Assembly (NCBI GenBank): GCA_004020875.1
Contig: SAPZ01000023.1
Span: forward strand, 1 to 64,000
Reading direction: 5' to 3'
Origin: Mesorhizobium sp.
GTDB taxonomy: Bacteria; Pseudomonadota; Alphaproteobacteria; Rhizobiales; Rhizobiaceae
DNA length: 64,000 bases
The notes beneath the pieces are model-generated. The model ran no database searches, was not told the DNA's origin, and was given only the letters and a program-made list of their open reading frames with translations. Shown here in pieces: positions 50,925 to 60,330 of this stretch (its first letter is position 1; each line of letters begins with the position of its first letter). The position numbers and the translations under genes were made by a program.

Positions 50925-51884
50925 ATGGACCAGCTTGCTCCCACCGAGAAGTATTCCCCTTACCGTTTCTTCTCAGCCGAGCAATGGTCGCAGTTCCGCG
51001 CCGACACGCCGCTGACGCTGACCGAGGACGAGATCGATCGCCTGCGTTCGCTCAACGACCCGGTCGACCTCGAAGAGGTCAAGCGCATCTACCTGTCGCT
51101 TTCCCGCCTGCTTTCGGCCCATGTCGAGGCGAGCCAGCTGCTGTTCAGGCAGCGCCAGGCCTTCTTCAAGGCGCAGGACATCGTCAAGACGCCTTTCATC
51201 ATCGGCATCGCCGGTTCGGTCGCAGTCGGCAAGTCGACCACGGCGCGCGTGCTGAAAGAGCTGCTGGCGCGCTGGCCATCGAGCCCCAAGGTCGATCTCA
51301 TCACCACCGACGGCTTCCTGCTGCCCAACGAGATCCTGCGCCGCGAGAACCTCATGGAGCGCAAGGGGTTTCCCGAGAGCTACGATGTCGGCGCGCTGCT
51401 CAGATTTCTGTCGGGCATCAAATCGGCGCAAGGCAGCGTCCGCGCGCCGGTCTATTCGCACCTGACCTATGACGTCGTCCCCGGCGAGTTCGTTACAATC
51501 GACCGCCCCGACATCTTGATCTTCGAAGGCATCAACGTGCTGCAGCCGGGCAAGCTGCCGAAGGACGGCAAGATCGTGCCGTTCCTGTCCGACTTCTTCG
51601 ATTTCGCCATCTATATCGATGCCGACGAGAAGCTGATCCATCAGTGGTACATCCAGCGCTTCATGCGGCTGCGCGAGACCGCCTTCCGCAATCCGGACTC
51701 CTTCTTCCACCGCTACTCGCAGCTTTCCGAGGACGCCGCGCGCGCCATCGCCGAGGGGCTGTGGGCCAACATCAACCTGAAGAACCTGCGCGAGAACATC
51801 CTGCCCACCAGGGCGCGGGCCGACCTCATCCTGCGCAAAGGCGCGAACCACCTGATCGAGGAAGTGGCGCTGAGGAAGCTTTGA
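50925..51884 (+). CDS. coaA: Pantothenate kinase, type I
   Basis: The 319-aa kinase has a P-loop GSVAVGKST (residues 96-104) and family features KVDLITTDGFLLPN near 124 and YIDADEKLIHQWYIQRF near 229. It phosphorylates pantothenate in the first committed step of CoA synthesis. AGGAGGCAGG precedes the ATG. It follows hisE and a repeat and may be read through from the his operon. Confidence 0.96.
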   Translation: MDQLAPTEKYSPYRFFSAEQWSQFRADTPLTLTEDEIDRLRSLNDPVDLEEVKRIYLSLSRLLSAHVEASQLLFRQRQAFFKAQDIVKTPFIIGIAGSVAVGKSTTARVLKELLARWPSSPKVDLITTDGFLLPNEILRRENLMERKGFPESYDVGALLRFLSGIKSAQGSVRAPVYSHLTYDVVPGEFVTIDRPDILIFEGINVLQPGKLPKDGKIVPFLSDFFDFAIYIDADEKLIHQWYIQRFMRLRETAFRNPDSFFHRYSQLSEDAARAIAEGLWANINLKNLRENILPTRARADLILRKGANHLIEEVALRKL

Positions 51885-51921
51885 TCGGAGATGGGAAGCG
51901 CCGATGACGCGCGCCAATCGA

Positions 51922-53151
51922 CTACGCCGCTGACGGCTTCGGGCGCGACTGCGCTCCTCGGCTTCGCACCCATATCGAGAAAAACATCCACCCGGCAAGA
52001 AACGACGGCACGAGCACGCCGATGTGGAAACCGGCATTGTTGAGGATATGCGCGACGAACGCGTAGAGCCAGCAGATGGCGAGGACGAGACAGCGCGGTC
52101 TCGAAACCATCGTCCACAGCAGCGCAGCCGCCACCGCCACAGCGATCGTGTCGTAGGTATAACCGTAGGGTGTGGCGAGGATCGCGAGAACTGCGGTGAG
52201 CACGACCCTTTCAGCATGCTCCACTTGGCGGCCCGGCCGCCAGAGCCAGACGACGGCGCCGATGGCGACGATCGTGGCAATCGCCTGCAGGCCATAAGCA
52301 GCCGAGACGCCGAAGCCGATCGCCCGTGCCGTAAAGAACACGGTCATGGCATTGGCGTGGTAGTGCTGGGGGAAGGGCGCTTCCATGATCCCGGTCATCA
52401 GTGGCCGGGTTTGCGTGTAAAACAGCGACCAGACATCGAAGCCGAAAAACAGGCCCGTGGCCACCGCCACAAGAGCCGCGGTCCCGGCGGCCGCGGCGAT
52501 CGCTCGCCAATTGCCGCAGGCGAGCAGGCAGAAGGGGACAAGGATGCCAAGATGCGGCTTGATCGTCAGCAGGCCGAACAGGATCCCCGCCAACACCGGG
52601 CGCCTTGGTGCCGCCGCGAGGCCGCCGATCAGCAAGGCGGTCGTCAGCGCGCCGTTCTGGCCGAAGACCGCGTCCCAGATAACGGCGGGGCTCAAGACAA
52701 TCGCCAGCTCGGCGGCTCCTCCCACCTTCAGGGGCCGGACCGCCAGCCACAGACACAGAACGGTGCCGAAGGTCCAGACCAGATAGGCGGGGAATATCGG
52801 CAGGGCCGCAAGCGGCGCGCCGATCAGCAGGATGCTCGGCGGATAGCTCCATTCCTGGTTTGGGAGATCTGCCCCGAACATGCCACGGAGCGCCGCCCGG
52901 TAGGCGTCGACGTCGAAAAGCGTGTCGACATGGCCGTCGAGCGCCATTCGCCCACCGGCCCAGAGATTGCTGAAATCCCAGTAAGGCAAGGTCTTCGAGA
53001 GCGCCGACAAGCCGTCCGGGCCAATGGTCCACAATCTGCGCAGGTAAAAGTCGGCCATGCCGAACCCGACAATAGATACGAGGGTGACGATGGCCACTTC
53101 AAAGAGGCTTCGCGACCTGATGCGGCTTGGCTGCATGGCGACCTCTGTCAT
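51922..53151 (-). CDS. DUF2029/GT87-type polytopic membrane glycosyltransferase-like protein
   Basis: The 409-aa protein has 9-11 hydrophobic segments. YWDFSNLWAGGRMALDGHVDTLFD near residue 53 is the membrane-proximal acidic loop of GT-C/DUF2029 proteins, which transfer sugars from polyprenyl phosphates. WSYPPSILLIGAPLAALP near 100 is also typical. It is convergent with coaA and divergent from the GT2 operon, whose lipid-linked sugar it might use. The acceptor is unknown. Confidence 0.75.
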   Translation of the reverse strand: MTEVAMQPSRIRSRSLFEVAIVTLVSIVGFGMADFYLRRLWTIGPDGLSALSKTLPYWDFSNLWAGGRMALDGHVDTLFDVDAYRAALRGMFGADLPNQEWSYPPSILLIGAPLAALPIFPAYLVWTFGTVLCLWLAVRPLKVGGAAELAIVLSPAVIWDAVFGQNGALTTALLIGGLAAAPRRPVLAGILFGLLTIKPHLGILVPFCLLACGNWRAIAAAAGTAALVAVATGLFFGFDVWSLFYTQTRPLMTGIMEAPFPQHYHANAMTVFFTARAIGFGVSAAYGLQAIATIVAIGAVVWLWRPGRQVEHAERVVLTAVLAILATPYGYTYDTIAVAVAAALLWTMVSRPRCLVLAICWLYAFVAHILNNAGFHIGVLVPSFLAGWMFFSIWVRSRGAQSRPKPSAA

Positions 53152-53327
53152 TGAGCCTGTTTAGCCCTGCGCCCTTAAGATCGCGTTGCCGCCGTCGTCA
53201 GCCGGCCCGGTCCCTCGCCATCGGGCAATGCGCCGTCGCCCCTTGTCGTGCCCCATAAGTTAACGGCACCTTAGGCAAATCCAATTAGTTTTCACTCCCA
53301 ACTCCAGCGGGTGCTCGGGAGGCATCG

Positions 53328-54365
53328 GTGATCAATGCGGGCAATGCCGAGAGCCGCAAGGCCCCGGTCTATTCACTCGTCATTCCGATCTTCAATGAAG
53401 AGGCGGTGCTGCCGCTGCTGGTGCGCCGGGTCACAAACCTGCTCGATACGCTGGATGCGAGCGCCGAAGCCATTTTTGTCGATGACGGCAGCCGGGACAC
53501 CAGCGTCATCTTCCTGCGCGGCATGGCCGCCGGGGAACCACGCTTCAAACTGATCGAGCTGTCACGCAATTTCGGCCACCAGATCGCGATCACCGCCGGC
53601 ATGGACGCGGCCGCGGGCGACGCCGTCATCGTCATGGACGCCGACCTCCAGGATCCGCCTGAGGTGGTGCTCGATCTTATCGCCAAATGGAAGGAAGGCT
53701 ACGAGATCGTCTATGCCCGCCGCATCAAGCGCGAGGGTGAGACGCTGCTCAAACGGCTGACCGCCAGCCTGTTCTACCGCGTGCTGGAGCAGATGGCGTC
53801 CGTCACCATCCCGCGCGACGTCGGCGACTTCCGGCTCGTCGGGCGCAAGGCGCTTGAAACCTTCAAGCGCATGCCGGAGCGGGACCGCTTCGTGCGCGGC
53901 ATGTTCGGCTGGATGGGCTTCAGGCAGGCTGAGGTACCATTCGAGCGGCCGGTGCGGGCGGCGGGCGAAACCAAATACCCGTTCTGGAAGATGGTGCGGC
54001 TGGCGGCGCACGGCATCATCAGCTTCTCCGACAAGCCGCTGCGGCTGGCCTTGTGGGCCGGCATTGCCGTTTCCGGCGCAGCTGCCTTGCTCGGCTGCTA
54101 CGCCCTGTTCTCCTGGCTGTTCGTCAGCGGCACTGTCCACGGCTGGACGTCGACGGTGGTCATCATCTCCTTCCTGTCGGGCATCAACCTGTTCATGACC
54201 GGCGTGATCGGCCTCTATGTCGGCGGCATCCACGCGGAGGTGAAACGGCGGCCGCTCTATGTCGTCGACCGGCTGACCGGTTTCGACGAAGCGATCGCCG
54301 CTATGAGCCGCTCCGAGGCAACGACGGGCAGGCAGCCCGCGTCGCTCGAACGCCGGTTCGGCTGA
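53328..54365 (+). CDS. GT2 polyprenyl-phosphate glycosyltransferase (GtrB/DPM-like)
   Basis: The 345-aa protein has an N-terminal GT-A domain (YSLVIPIFNEEAVLP near residue 15, DADLQDPPEV with the metal-binding D104-x-D106) and two C-terminal membrane helices (about 240-262 and 275-298). Such enzymes attach a sugar to undecaprenyl phosphate at the inner membrane. It leads an operon with a GtrA-like protein and a large membrane glycosyltransferase, the three parts of a glucosyl-type modification pathway. The sugar is not known. Confidence 0.88.
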   Translation: MINAGNAESRKAPVYSLVIPIFNEEAVLPLLVRRVTNLLDTLDASAEAIFVDDGSRDTSVIFLRGMAAGEPRFKLIELSRNFGHQIAITAGMDAAAGDAVIVMDADLQDPPEVVLDLIAKWKEGYEIVYARRIKREGETLLKRLTASLFYRVLEQMASVTIPRDVGDFRLVGRKALETFKRMPERDRFVRGMFGWMGFRQAEVPFERPVRAAGETKYPFWKMVRLAAHGIISFSDKPLRLALWAGIAVSGAAALLGCYALFSWLFVSGTVHGWTSTVVIISFLSGINLFMTGVIGLYVGGIHAEVKRRPLYVVDRLTGFDEAIAAMSRSEATTGRQPASLERRFG

Positions 54366-54418
54366 CCGTGCGGCAACCAGCGACCGACCCCGAAGCGATC
54401 CTTGGGAGGGCCGACGAT

Positions 54419-54853
54419 ATGGCCTTCGCGAGTGGTTGGTTCATCGCCTGGGCCATCAGCCGTTCGGAGTCCGCCCGCATCTTGAGGTTCGCTGCGATCG
54501 GCGGCCTGTCGACATTGACCTATGCGGTGCTCACGCTGGCGCTTTCGGACCGACATGGCCTCGGCATGCCGGTGACGTTCGCCTCAATGGCAGGCTACGG
54601 CGCCGGCGCGGTGTTTTCCTATTGTGGGCATCGTATCGTGACGTTCATGTCGGATGGCGCGGTCGGCTTCGAAATCCCGCGCTTCGCCGGCGCCACCGCC
54701 ATCGGGTTCCTGCTCTCGTTCGCGCTCGCCGCAGTGCTCACCGATCTCGGCGGCCTTTCTCCCTCGGTACCGGTGGCGCTGTCCTGCGTCCTGGTGCCGG
54801 CGCTGAATTTCGTGTTGCTTCGAAAATTCGTTTTCGCGTCGGCCTGCCCATGA
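54419..54853 (+). CDS. GtrA-family membrane protein
   Basis: The 144-aa protein has four hydrophobic helices in the GtrA pattern (LRFAAIGGLSTLTYAVLTLA near residue 22; FVLLRKFVF at the end). GtrA proteins are thought to flip lipid-linked sugars. The ATG at 54419 follows GGGAGG by 9 nt; a GTG at 54368 would add 17 residues but lacks a good ribosome-binding site. It overlaps the next gene by 4 nt. Confidence 0.82.
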   Translation: MAFASGWFIAWAISRSESARILRFAAIGGLSTLTYAVLTLALSDRHGLGMPVTFASMAGYGAGAVFSYCGHRIVTFMSDGAVGFEIPRFAGATAIGFLLSFALAAVLTDLGGLSPSVPVALSCVLVPALNFVLLRKFVFASACP

Positions 54854-56436
54854 GCATGTCGGAACAGGTCGCGACCGCGACGCGGGACAATGCCATGGCA
54901 GGGGTCGCCTTCCCGTCCGCGCGAACCGACTATGTCGGGTCTGTCGCCACTTTTGTTATTCTCCTGGCCATCGCAATTCTATGGCAGGTGCGCTGGGGAA
55001 CGATCCCCGACACGAGTTGGCTGATCATCATCTGCGAGCGGGTGCTTTCGGGCGAGCGGCTCTATACGCAGGTGCAGGAGGTCAATCCCCCCTTCAGTGT
55101 ATGGCTCTATCTGCCGCCGGTGGCCATGGCGAGGATTCTCAGCCTGGCGCCGGAAATCCTTATCCAGGCCTGGACTTACCTCATTGCATTGATCGGTGTC
55201 TGGTTTTCCGGCGCGATCGTCGGACGAGCGGGATTTCCCGAGAGGGCCAGCCTGTCTGCTCTCGGCCCCGCCTTTTTCGCAGTGCTGGTGATCTTCCCCG
55301 GGAACGTCTTCAGCCAGCGCGAGCACCTCGGCGTCGCGCTTTTCATGCCTTTGCTGGCGCTTCACGCCTGGCGGGCGCGCAAGGACGCCGAGGCCATGCC
55401 GGGCGCCGCCATCGCGGTTTTTGCCGGCCTTTGCGGAAGCGTCCTGCTGCTAATCAAACCTTACTATGCAGTGATGGTGCTGGCCTCGGCCTTGCTCGTC
55501 GCGACGCATCGGCGCAGCCTAAAGCCCGTCTTCGCGCTGGAGCACTGGGTCATCGGCGGCATATGCATTGCCTATCTGGCCGCCGTCGTCCTGGTTTATC
55601 CGGAATTCCTGCGCGAAGTTTACCCGCTGCTGGTCGACCTTTACGCGAAAAGCGGCGTCTCTGCGCACGTCATGGCCTATTACGGCTGCGCCTGGCTTTT
55701 CCTGGGGTTCCTCGCATTGTGGTGCTGGCCGGTCGGCCGGTTCCCGGAACTGGCCGCCGTAACGCTGGCGGCATCTGCGGCCGCCTTGTTGCCGCTCTTC
55801 TATCAAGCCAAGGGCTGGCCCTATCACGCTTATCCCGCGCTTTCCCTGGCTGTCGCGGCCAATCTCTGCCTGCTTGCCTTGCCACGGATGAAACGCCAAT
55901 CGGCGGGGCTGCTCTCCTATCTGGCGTATCCGCCGCCGGCACTGCTGTCGCTGGCGATCATGACCGCCTTCGTCTTGAACTGGGTCACGCAAAAGCCGGA
56001 CGGCGCATTGGTGAGCACCATTCGCGCGGCTGTTGTTGAACCAACCGTCGCCACCATCAGTCCGGATCTGGATACGGCGCATCCGCTGAGCCGCATGATC
56101 GGCGGGCGATATGTTTCAGCCGGAGCCAACGACTGGGTTGGGCAGGATGCAACGACCCTGTACCTGCAAGCCGCCCGTAGCGGCGACGCTGTCCGCGCAG
56201 CGCGTTACGAGGCGATCATGACGCGCTATGCCGAAGACAAGCGCCGGGCATTCGACCGCCTCCGTCCGGATCTCATCATCTTCAAGAAGGACGACGGCCC
56301 CTGGACACACCAGCTGATCGAGCATTTCGGCTTCGATCGGTTCCTGACCGGCTACCGCGTGCTCTTCGAACGAGGACGCCTTCGTATCTATCTGCGCAAC
56401 GACTATGTGAGACCCGATCCGCCACCGGCAGGCTGA
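54850..56436 (+). CDS. Large polytopic GT-C-like membrane glycosyltransferase
   Basis: The 528-aa protein has about 10 hydrophobic segments and a soluble C-terminal part. The first extracytoplasmic loop contains an acidic-plus-aromatic pattern (ISERLSGERLYTQVQEVNPPFSVWLY-like, residues about 55-85), as in GT-C enzymes. It overlaps gtrA (ATGA), and its end overlaps convergent alkB by 34 bp. In three-gene gtr-like clusters the third gene gives specificity. The acceptor (LPS O-antigen or another glycan) is unknown. Confidence 0.72.
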   Translation: MSMSEQVATATRDNAMAGVAFPSARTDYVGSVATFVILLAIAILWQVRWGTIPDTSWLIIICERVLSGERLYTQVQEVNPPFSVWLYLPPVAMARILSLAPEILIQAWTYLIALIGVWFSGAIVGRAGFPERASLSALGPAFFAVLVIFPGNVFSQREHLGVALFMPLLALHAWRARKDAEAMPGAAIAVFAGLCGSVLLLIKPYYAVMVLASALLVATHRRSLKPVFALEHWVIGGICIAYLAAVVLVYPEFLREVYPLLVDLYAKSGVSAHVMAYYGCAWLFLGFLALWCWPVGRFPELAAVTLAASAAALLPLFYQAKGWPYHAYPALSLAVAANLCLLALPRMKRQSAGLLSYLAYPPPALLSLAIMTAFVLNWVTQKPDGALVSTIRAAVVEPTVATISPDLDTAHPLSRMIGGRYVSAGANDWVGQDATTLYLQAARSGDAVRAARYEAIMTRYAEDKRRAFDRLRPDLIIFKKDDGPWTHQLIEHFGFDRFLTGYRVLFERGRLRIYLRNDYVRPDPPPAG

Positions 56437-57059
56437 ACAGGCTCCGCCGGCACCGTCACCCGTCGCAGCGTCAGATTGATGCGACCGCCATTCTTCAACA
56501 GCGCGGATGTCGCGGGATAGATGCGGTCGACGCCATGGAAGGCGAGGCGTCCCTCGCCGCCGAGCACGACGACGTCGCCGCTCCTCAGCCTGAACGATTT
56601 CGTGCCGCCTTCGCGGGTGGTCTGGCCGACCCGGAACAGGCAGTCGTCGCCCAGCGAGACCGACACCACGGGCGCCGCGAAATCCTTCTCGTCGCGGTCC
56701 TGGTGCAGGCCCATCTTGGCATCGGCCGTATAGAAGTTGACGAGGCAGGCCTCGGGCGGATGCGGGTAGCCCGAGACTTCGCGCCACAATTGCAGCAGCG
56801 CCTCGGGGATCGGCGGCCAGGGCTCGCCTGTCACCGGATGCGTCGGCTGGTAGCGATAGCCGCGCTCCTTGTCGGTCACCCAGCCAAGCGCGCCGCAATT
56901 GGTCATGCGCACGCTCATCTCCTTGCCGGTGCGCGGCATGGCAGGCACATAGAGGGGCGCCGCCTGCACCACGCGCCGGATCTCCTCGACCAACGCTTCC
57001 TGGACGGGGCGCGCGAGGTAGCCGGGCATATGGCGGACGCCGTTGGGCAGAACGAGCAT
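56403..57059 (-). CDS. alkB: AlkB-type 2-oxoglutarate/Fe(II) dioxygenase
   Basis: The 218-aa protein has the iron ligands H119-x-D121 (GLHQDRDEKDF) and H175 (LAFHGVDRIYP), and the 2-oxoglutarate-binding RINLTLR (R193, R199). AlkB removes methyl lesions from 1-methyladenine and 3-methylcytosine in DNA and RNA. The ATG at 57059 starts the domain; the frame further upstream lies in arfB. It converges on the membrane glycosyltransferase with a 34-bp overlap. Confidence 0.93.
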   Translation of the reverse strand: MLVLPNGVRHMPGYLARPVQEALVEEIRRVVQAAPLYVPAMPRTGKEMSVRMTNCGALGWVTDKERGYRYQPTHPVTGEPWPPIPEALLQLWREVSGYPHPPEACLVNFYTADAKMGLHQDRDEKDFAAPVVSVSLGDDCLFRVGQTTREGGTKSFRLRSGDVVVLGGEGRLAFHGVDRIYPATSALLKNGGRINLTLRRVTVPAEPVQPAGGGSGLT

Positions 57060-57148
57060 GGGCCGATCCTGTTGACCGGCCCAAGCATGCCATCTGCAAA
57101 TGAAAACGGCGACCCGAAAGCCGCCGCCCGTGTTCCGGTATGTTGTTT

Positions 57149-57586
57149 TCAGTCGTTCTCGACGCGACCGCGCAGCTTCTTCACCGTCGACCGGCCTGCC
57201 TTGCTCCTGAGGCGGCGCTCCACGGCGCCTTTGGACGGCCTCGTCTTCTTGCGCGGCGGCGGTGGCGGCTCGGCCGCTTTGGCGACCAACGCGGTCAGTC
57301 GCGCCCGCGCGTCGGCCCGGTTCTGCTCCTGCGTGCGGAACCGGCCGGCCTCGATGACGATGACGCCGTCCTTGGTGGCGCGCTGGCCGGCAAGCTTGAT
57401 CGCGCGGGAGCGGACCCGCTCGCTGAGGCCCGAAGCGTTCGCCGCGTCGAAGCGCAACTGCACGGCGGTGGCCACCTTGTTGACGTTCTGGCCGCCCGGA
57501 CCGGACGAACGGATGAAATCCTCGTGCAGGTCGCCTGCGCGGATGACCGCTTCGCCGGAGATAATGATGTCGTCGTCGCTCGCCAT
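57149..57586 (-). CDS. arfB: Ribosome-rescue peptidyl-tRNA hydrolase ArfB
   Basis: The 145-aa protein has the class-I release-factor GGQ motif at residues 31-33 (SSGPGGQNVNKVATAVQLRF) and a basic C-terminal tail rich in Lys and Arg (about 110-145) that enters the mRNA channel. It frees stalled ribosomes without a stop codon. It uses the ATG at 57586; an ATG at 57598 adds four residues. It is small for a release factor, as expected for ArfB. Confidence 0.93.
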   Translation of the reverse strand: MASDDDIIISGEAVIRAGDLHEDFIRSSGPGGQNVNKVATAVQLRFDAANASGLSERVRSRAIKLAGQRATKDGVIVIEAGRFRTQEQNRADARARLTALVAKAAEPPPPPRKKTRPSKGAVERRLRSKAGRSTVKKLRGRVEND

Positions 57587-57612
57587 GCACGCACTCATGA
57601 CGCGACGGCCGC

Positions 57613-57640
57613 AAAAAGAAAAGCCCGGTGTGAGCCGGGC
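57613..57640 (-). terminator. Intrinsic terminator of pckA
   Basis: On the minus strand GCCCGG-CTCACA-CCGGGC forms a 6-bp GC stem followed by TTTTCTTTTTG. It lies 30-57 bp after the pckA stop codon and before arfB. Confidence 0.75.
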
Positions 57641-57669
57641 CCTAAAGTTGAAGATGCTGGAGGTAGCGC

Positions 57670-59283
57670 TTATTCGGCCGCCTCCTGCAGCCGCGGCGCG
57701 GCGCCCAGGATGGTGGCGTCGACATGGCGCTCGAACTTCTCGAAATTGGTCGCGAACATGTTGACCAGCTTCGCCGCCTGGCGGTCGTAACCGGCCTTGT
57801 CCGACCAGGTCGAGCGCGGGTCGAGGATGGCGCCGTCGACGCCCGGAACAGATACCGGCACCCCGAAGCCGAAATTGGCGTCGGTGCGGAACTCGGCCGA
57901 CTTCAAGGAACCGTCGAGCGCGGCGCCCAGAAGAGCGCGCGTCACCTTGATCGGCATGCGGCGACCGGTGCCGTAGGCGCCTCCCGTCCAGCCGGTGTTG
58001 ACGAGCCAGCAATCGACCTTGTGCTCGGCGATCAGCTCGCGCAGCAGATTGCCGTATTCGGAAGGATGGCGCGGCATGAAGGGCGCGCCGAAGCAGGTCG
58101 AAAAGGTCGCCTCCGGCTCGGTGACGCCCTTTTCCGTGCCGGCGACCTTTGCGGTGTAGCCGGACAGGAAGTGGTACATCGCCTGCGCCGGGGTCAATTT
58201 CGCGATCGGCGGCATCACGCCGAAAGCATCGGCGGTCAGCATGATGATGTTCTTCGGATGGCGTGCCCGGCCGGTCTTCGAGGCATTGGGGATGAAGTCC
58301 AGCGGGTAGGCGCAGCGGGTGTTTTCGGTCAGGCTGCCATCATTGAAATCCGGCACGCGGCCGGCATCGAGCACGACATTCTCCAGCACCGTGCCGAAGC
58401 GCTGCGTGGTGGCGAAGATTTCCGGCTCGGCCTCGGCCGACAGCCGGATCGTCTTGGCGTAGCAGCCACCCTCGAAATTGAAGATGCCATGCGGACCCCA
58501 GCCATGCTCGTCGTCGCCGATCAGCGTGCGCGACGGATCCGCGGAGAGCGTCGTCTTGCCGGTGCCGGACAGGCCGAAGAAGACGGCCGCGTCGCCGGCC
58601 GGGCCTTCATTGGCGGAACAGTGCATGGGCATCACGCTCTTTTCCGGCAGCAGGTAGTTCAGCATGGTGAACACCGACTTCTTCATCTCGCCGGCATAGG
58701 ACGTGCCGCCGATCAGCACGATCTTGCGGATCAGGTCGACCGCGATCACCGTTTCGGTGCGGGTGCCGTGACGCGCCGGATCGGCGCGGAAGGACGGCAG
58801 ATCGATGATCGTCATGTCCGGGAGGAAGCGGTCGAGCTCGGCGGCTTGCGGGCGGATCAGCAGGTTGCGGATGAAAAGCGAGTGCCAGGCGAATTCGGTG
58901 ACGACCCGGGTCGGCAGCTTGAGGTCGGCGTCGGCGCCTCCAACCAGGTCCTGGACGTAGAGATCCTTGTCCGCCGCGTGGGCGCGGAAGTCGGAAAGCA
59001 GCGCCTCGAACTGGGCGGGCGAGATCGCCTTGTTGTTGTCCCACCAGACATGCGGCTCGGTCGCCTCCTCGCGCACGACGAATTTGTCCTTCGGCGAACG
59101 CCCGGTGTGCTGGCCGGTCTCGGCGAGCAGCGCGCCCTGCGCAGTCAGCCTCGCCTCGCCGCGCCGCATCGCTTCCTCGTAGAGTTCGGCCGCGCCGAAA
59201 TTGTAGCGCACCATGCCCGTGGTCTTCAGGCCGATCGCGTCAATAGCGCAGTCGGAGTTGCGTTTGCCGGCTTCCGACATCAA
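57670..59283 (-). CDS. pckA: Phosphoenolpyruvate carboxykinase (ATP)
   Basis: The 537-aa enzyme converts oxaloacetate to PEP, the first step of gluconeogenesis. The kinase-1a motif is GLSGTGKTTLS near residues 237-247, with DDEHGW near 258. The length is that of ATP-type PEPCK. It is divergent from chvI. The 339-bp shared region contains LacI-type CG-centred sites that fit a PckR operator. Confidence 0.97.
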   Translation of the reverse strand: MMSEAGKRNSDCAIDAIGLKTTGMVRYNFGAAELYEEAMRRGEARLTAQGALLAETGQHTGRSPKDKFVVREEATEPHVWWDNNKAISPAQFEALLSDFRAHAADKDLYVQDLVGGADADLKLPTRVVTEFAWHSLFIRNLLIRPQAAELDRFLPDMTIIDLPSFRADPARHGTRTETVIAVDLIRKIVLIGGTSYAGEMKKSVFTMLNYLLPEKSVMPMHCSANEGPAGDAAVFFGLSGTGKTTLSADPSRTLIGDDEHGWGPHGIFNFEGGCYAKTIRLSAEAEPEIFATTQRFGTVLENVVLDAGRVPDFNDGSLTENTRCAYPLDFIPNASKTGRARHPKNIIMLTADAFGVMPPIAKLTPAQAMYHFLSGYTAKVAGTEKGVTEPEATFSTCFGAPFMPRHPSEYGNLLRELIAEHKVDCWLVNTGWTGGAYGTGRRMPIKVTRALLGAALDGSLKSAEFRTDANFGFGVPVSVPGVDGAILDPRSTWSDKAGYDRQAAKLVNMFATNFEKFERHVDATILGAAPRLQEAAE

Positions 59284-59383
59284 ATTTCCTCTCTGGATTT
59301 GGCCGCATGTGACGGGTGATTTCCCGGAGCCCGCGCCGGGGCTACCAAGGTTCAGAACCAGAAAAGCCGAATGATATCAAATC

Positions 59384-59427
59384 ATTAATCGATTTAAAAA
59401 AATTGAAAGTTGTTTAAATCGTTTATA
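59384..59427. promoter_or_regulatory. CG-centred operator-like sites in the pckA-chvI region
   Basis: CGATTTAAA (59390-59398) and TTTAAATCG (59413-59421) form a 9-bp inverted repeat. Each half lies in a CG-centred sequence (AATCGATT at 59387-59394; AAATCGTTT at 59416-59424), with centres 30 bp apart. LacI-family regulators, such as PckR that controls pckA in S. meliloti, favour CG-centred sites. The rest of 59284-59622 holds no gene. Confidence 0.45.
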
Positions 59428-59622
59428 TGTGCAAAAAACTGCAGAGGTTGCCCAAAGGATTGGCAGGCTTGCCTCGTCCAATCCCGTTATAGGTGCGATG
59501 CTGTGTAGCGGCAGGCCGCCCGTGACTTCGGACGGGGCCCGTGCCACATTTTGTACCCAATTTGTCCTGCAAAAGCCCCTTCTCGACGACAGAAGGGACA
59601 GCTCATGAGGGAGCCGCTTGAA

Positions 59623-60324
59623 ATGGCAACAATCGCGCTTGTCGACGACGACCGCAACATTCTGACCTCGGTGTCGATCGCGCTCGAATCCGAGGGCTAC
59701 CGCGTCGAAACCTACACCGACGGCGCGTCGGCGCTGGAAGGCCTGGCGGCGCGGCCGCCGAACCTCGCCATCCTCGACATCAAGATGCCGCGCATGGACG
59801 GCATGGAACTGTTGCGCCGCATGCGCCAGAAGTCGGACCTGCCGGTCATCTTCCTGACGTCGAAGGACGACGAGATCGACGAATTGTTCGGCCTCAAGAT
59901 GGGCGCAGACGACTTCATCCGCAAACCTTTCTCGCAGCGGCTCCTGGTCGAGCGCGTGCGGGCGGTGCTGCGCCGGACCAGCGCCCGGGAGGCGGCGGCC
60001 AAGGCGCCCGCCCAGCAGGCCCGCTCGCTCGAACGCGGCCAACTGGTGATGGACCAGGAACGCCATACCTGCACCTGGAAGGGCGAGCCGGTGACGCTGA
60101 CCGTGACCGAGTTCCTCATCCTGCATTCGCTGGCGCAGCGCCCCGGCGTGGTGAAAAGCCGTGATGCGCTGATGGATTCTGCCTATGATGAGCAGGTCTA
60201 TGTCGACGACCGCACCATCGACAGCCACATCAAGCGGCTGCGCAAGAAGTTCAAGGCCGTCGACGACGACTTCGAGATGATCGAAACCCTTTACGGAGTC
60301 GGGTACCGGTTCCGCGAAGCTTGA
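59623..60324 (+). CDS. chvI: Two-component response regulator ChvI
   Basis: The 233-aa OmpR-family regulator has an N-terminal receiver domain (ALVDDDRN near residue 5, phospho-acceptor D52 in LDIKMPRMDG, LTSKDD near 81) and a C-terminal winged helix (RTIDSHIKRLRKKF near 194). ChvI regulates exopolysaccharide, envelope and acid-response genes with sensor ChvG. The ATG at 59623 gives the conserved start; a start at 59605 would add six residues. chvG follows at 73 bp. Confidence 0.95.
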   Translation: MATIALVDDDRNILTSVSIALESEGYRVETYTDGASALEGLAARPPNLAILDIKMPRMDGMELLRRMRQKSDLPVIFLTSKDDEIDELFGLKMGADDFIRKPFSQRLLVERVRAVLRRTSAREAAAKAPAQQARSLERGQLVMDQERHTCTWKGEPVTLTVTEFLILHSLAQRPGVVKSRDALMDSAYDEQVYVDDRTIDSHIKRLRKKFKAVDDDFEMIETLYGVGYRFREA

Positions 60325-60330
60325 GTTAAT

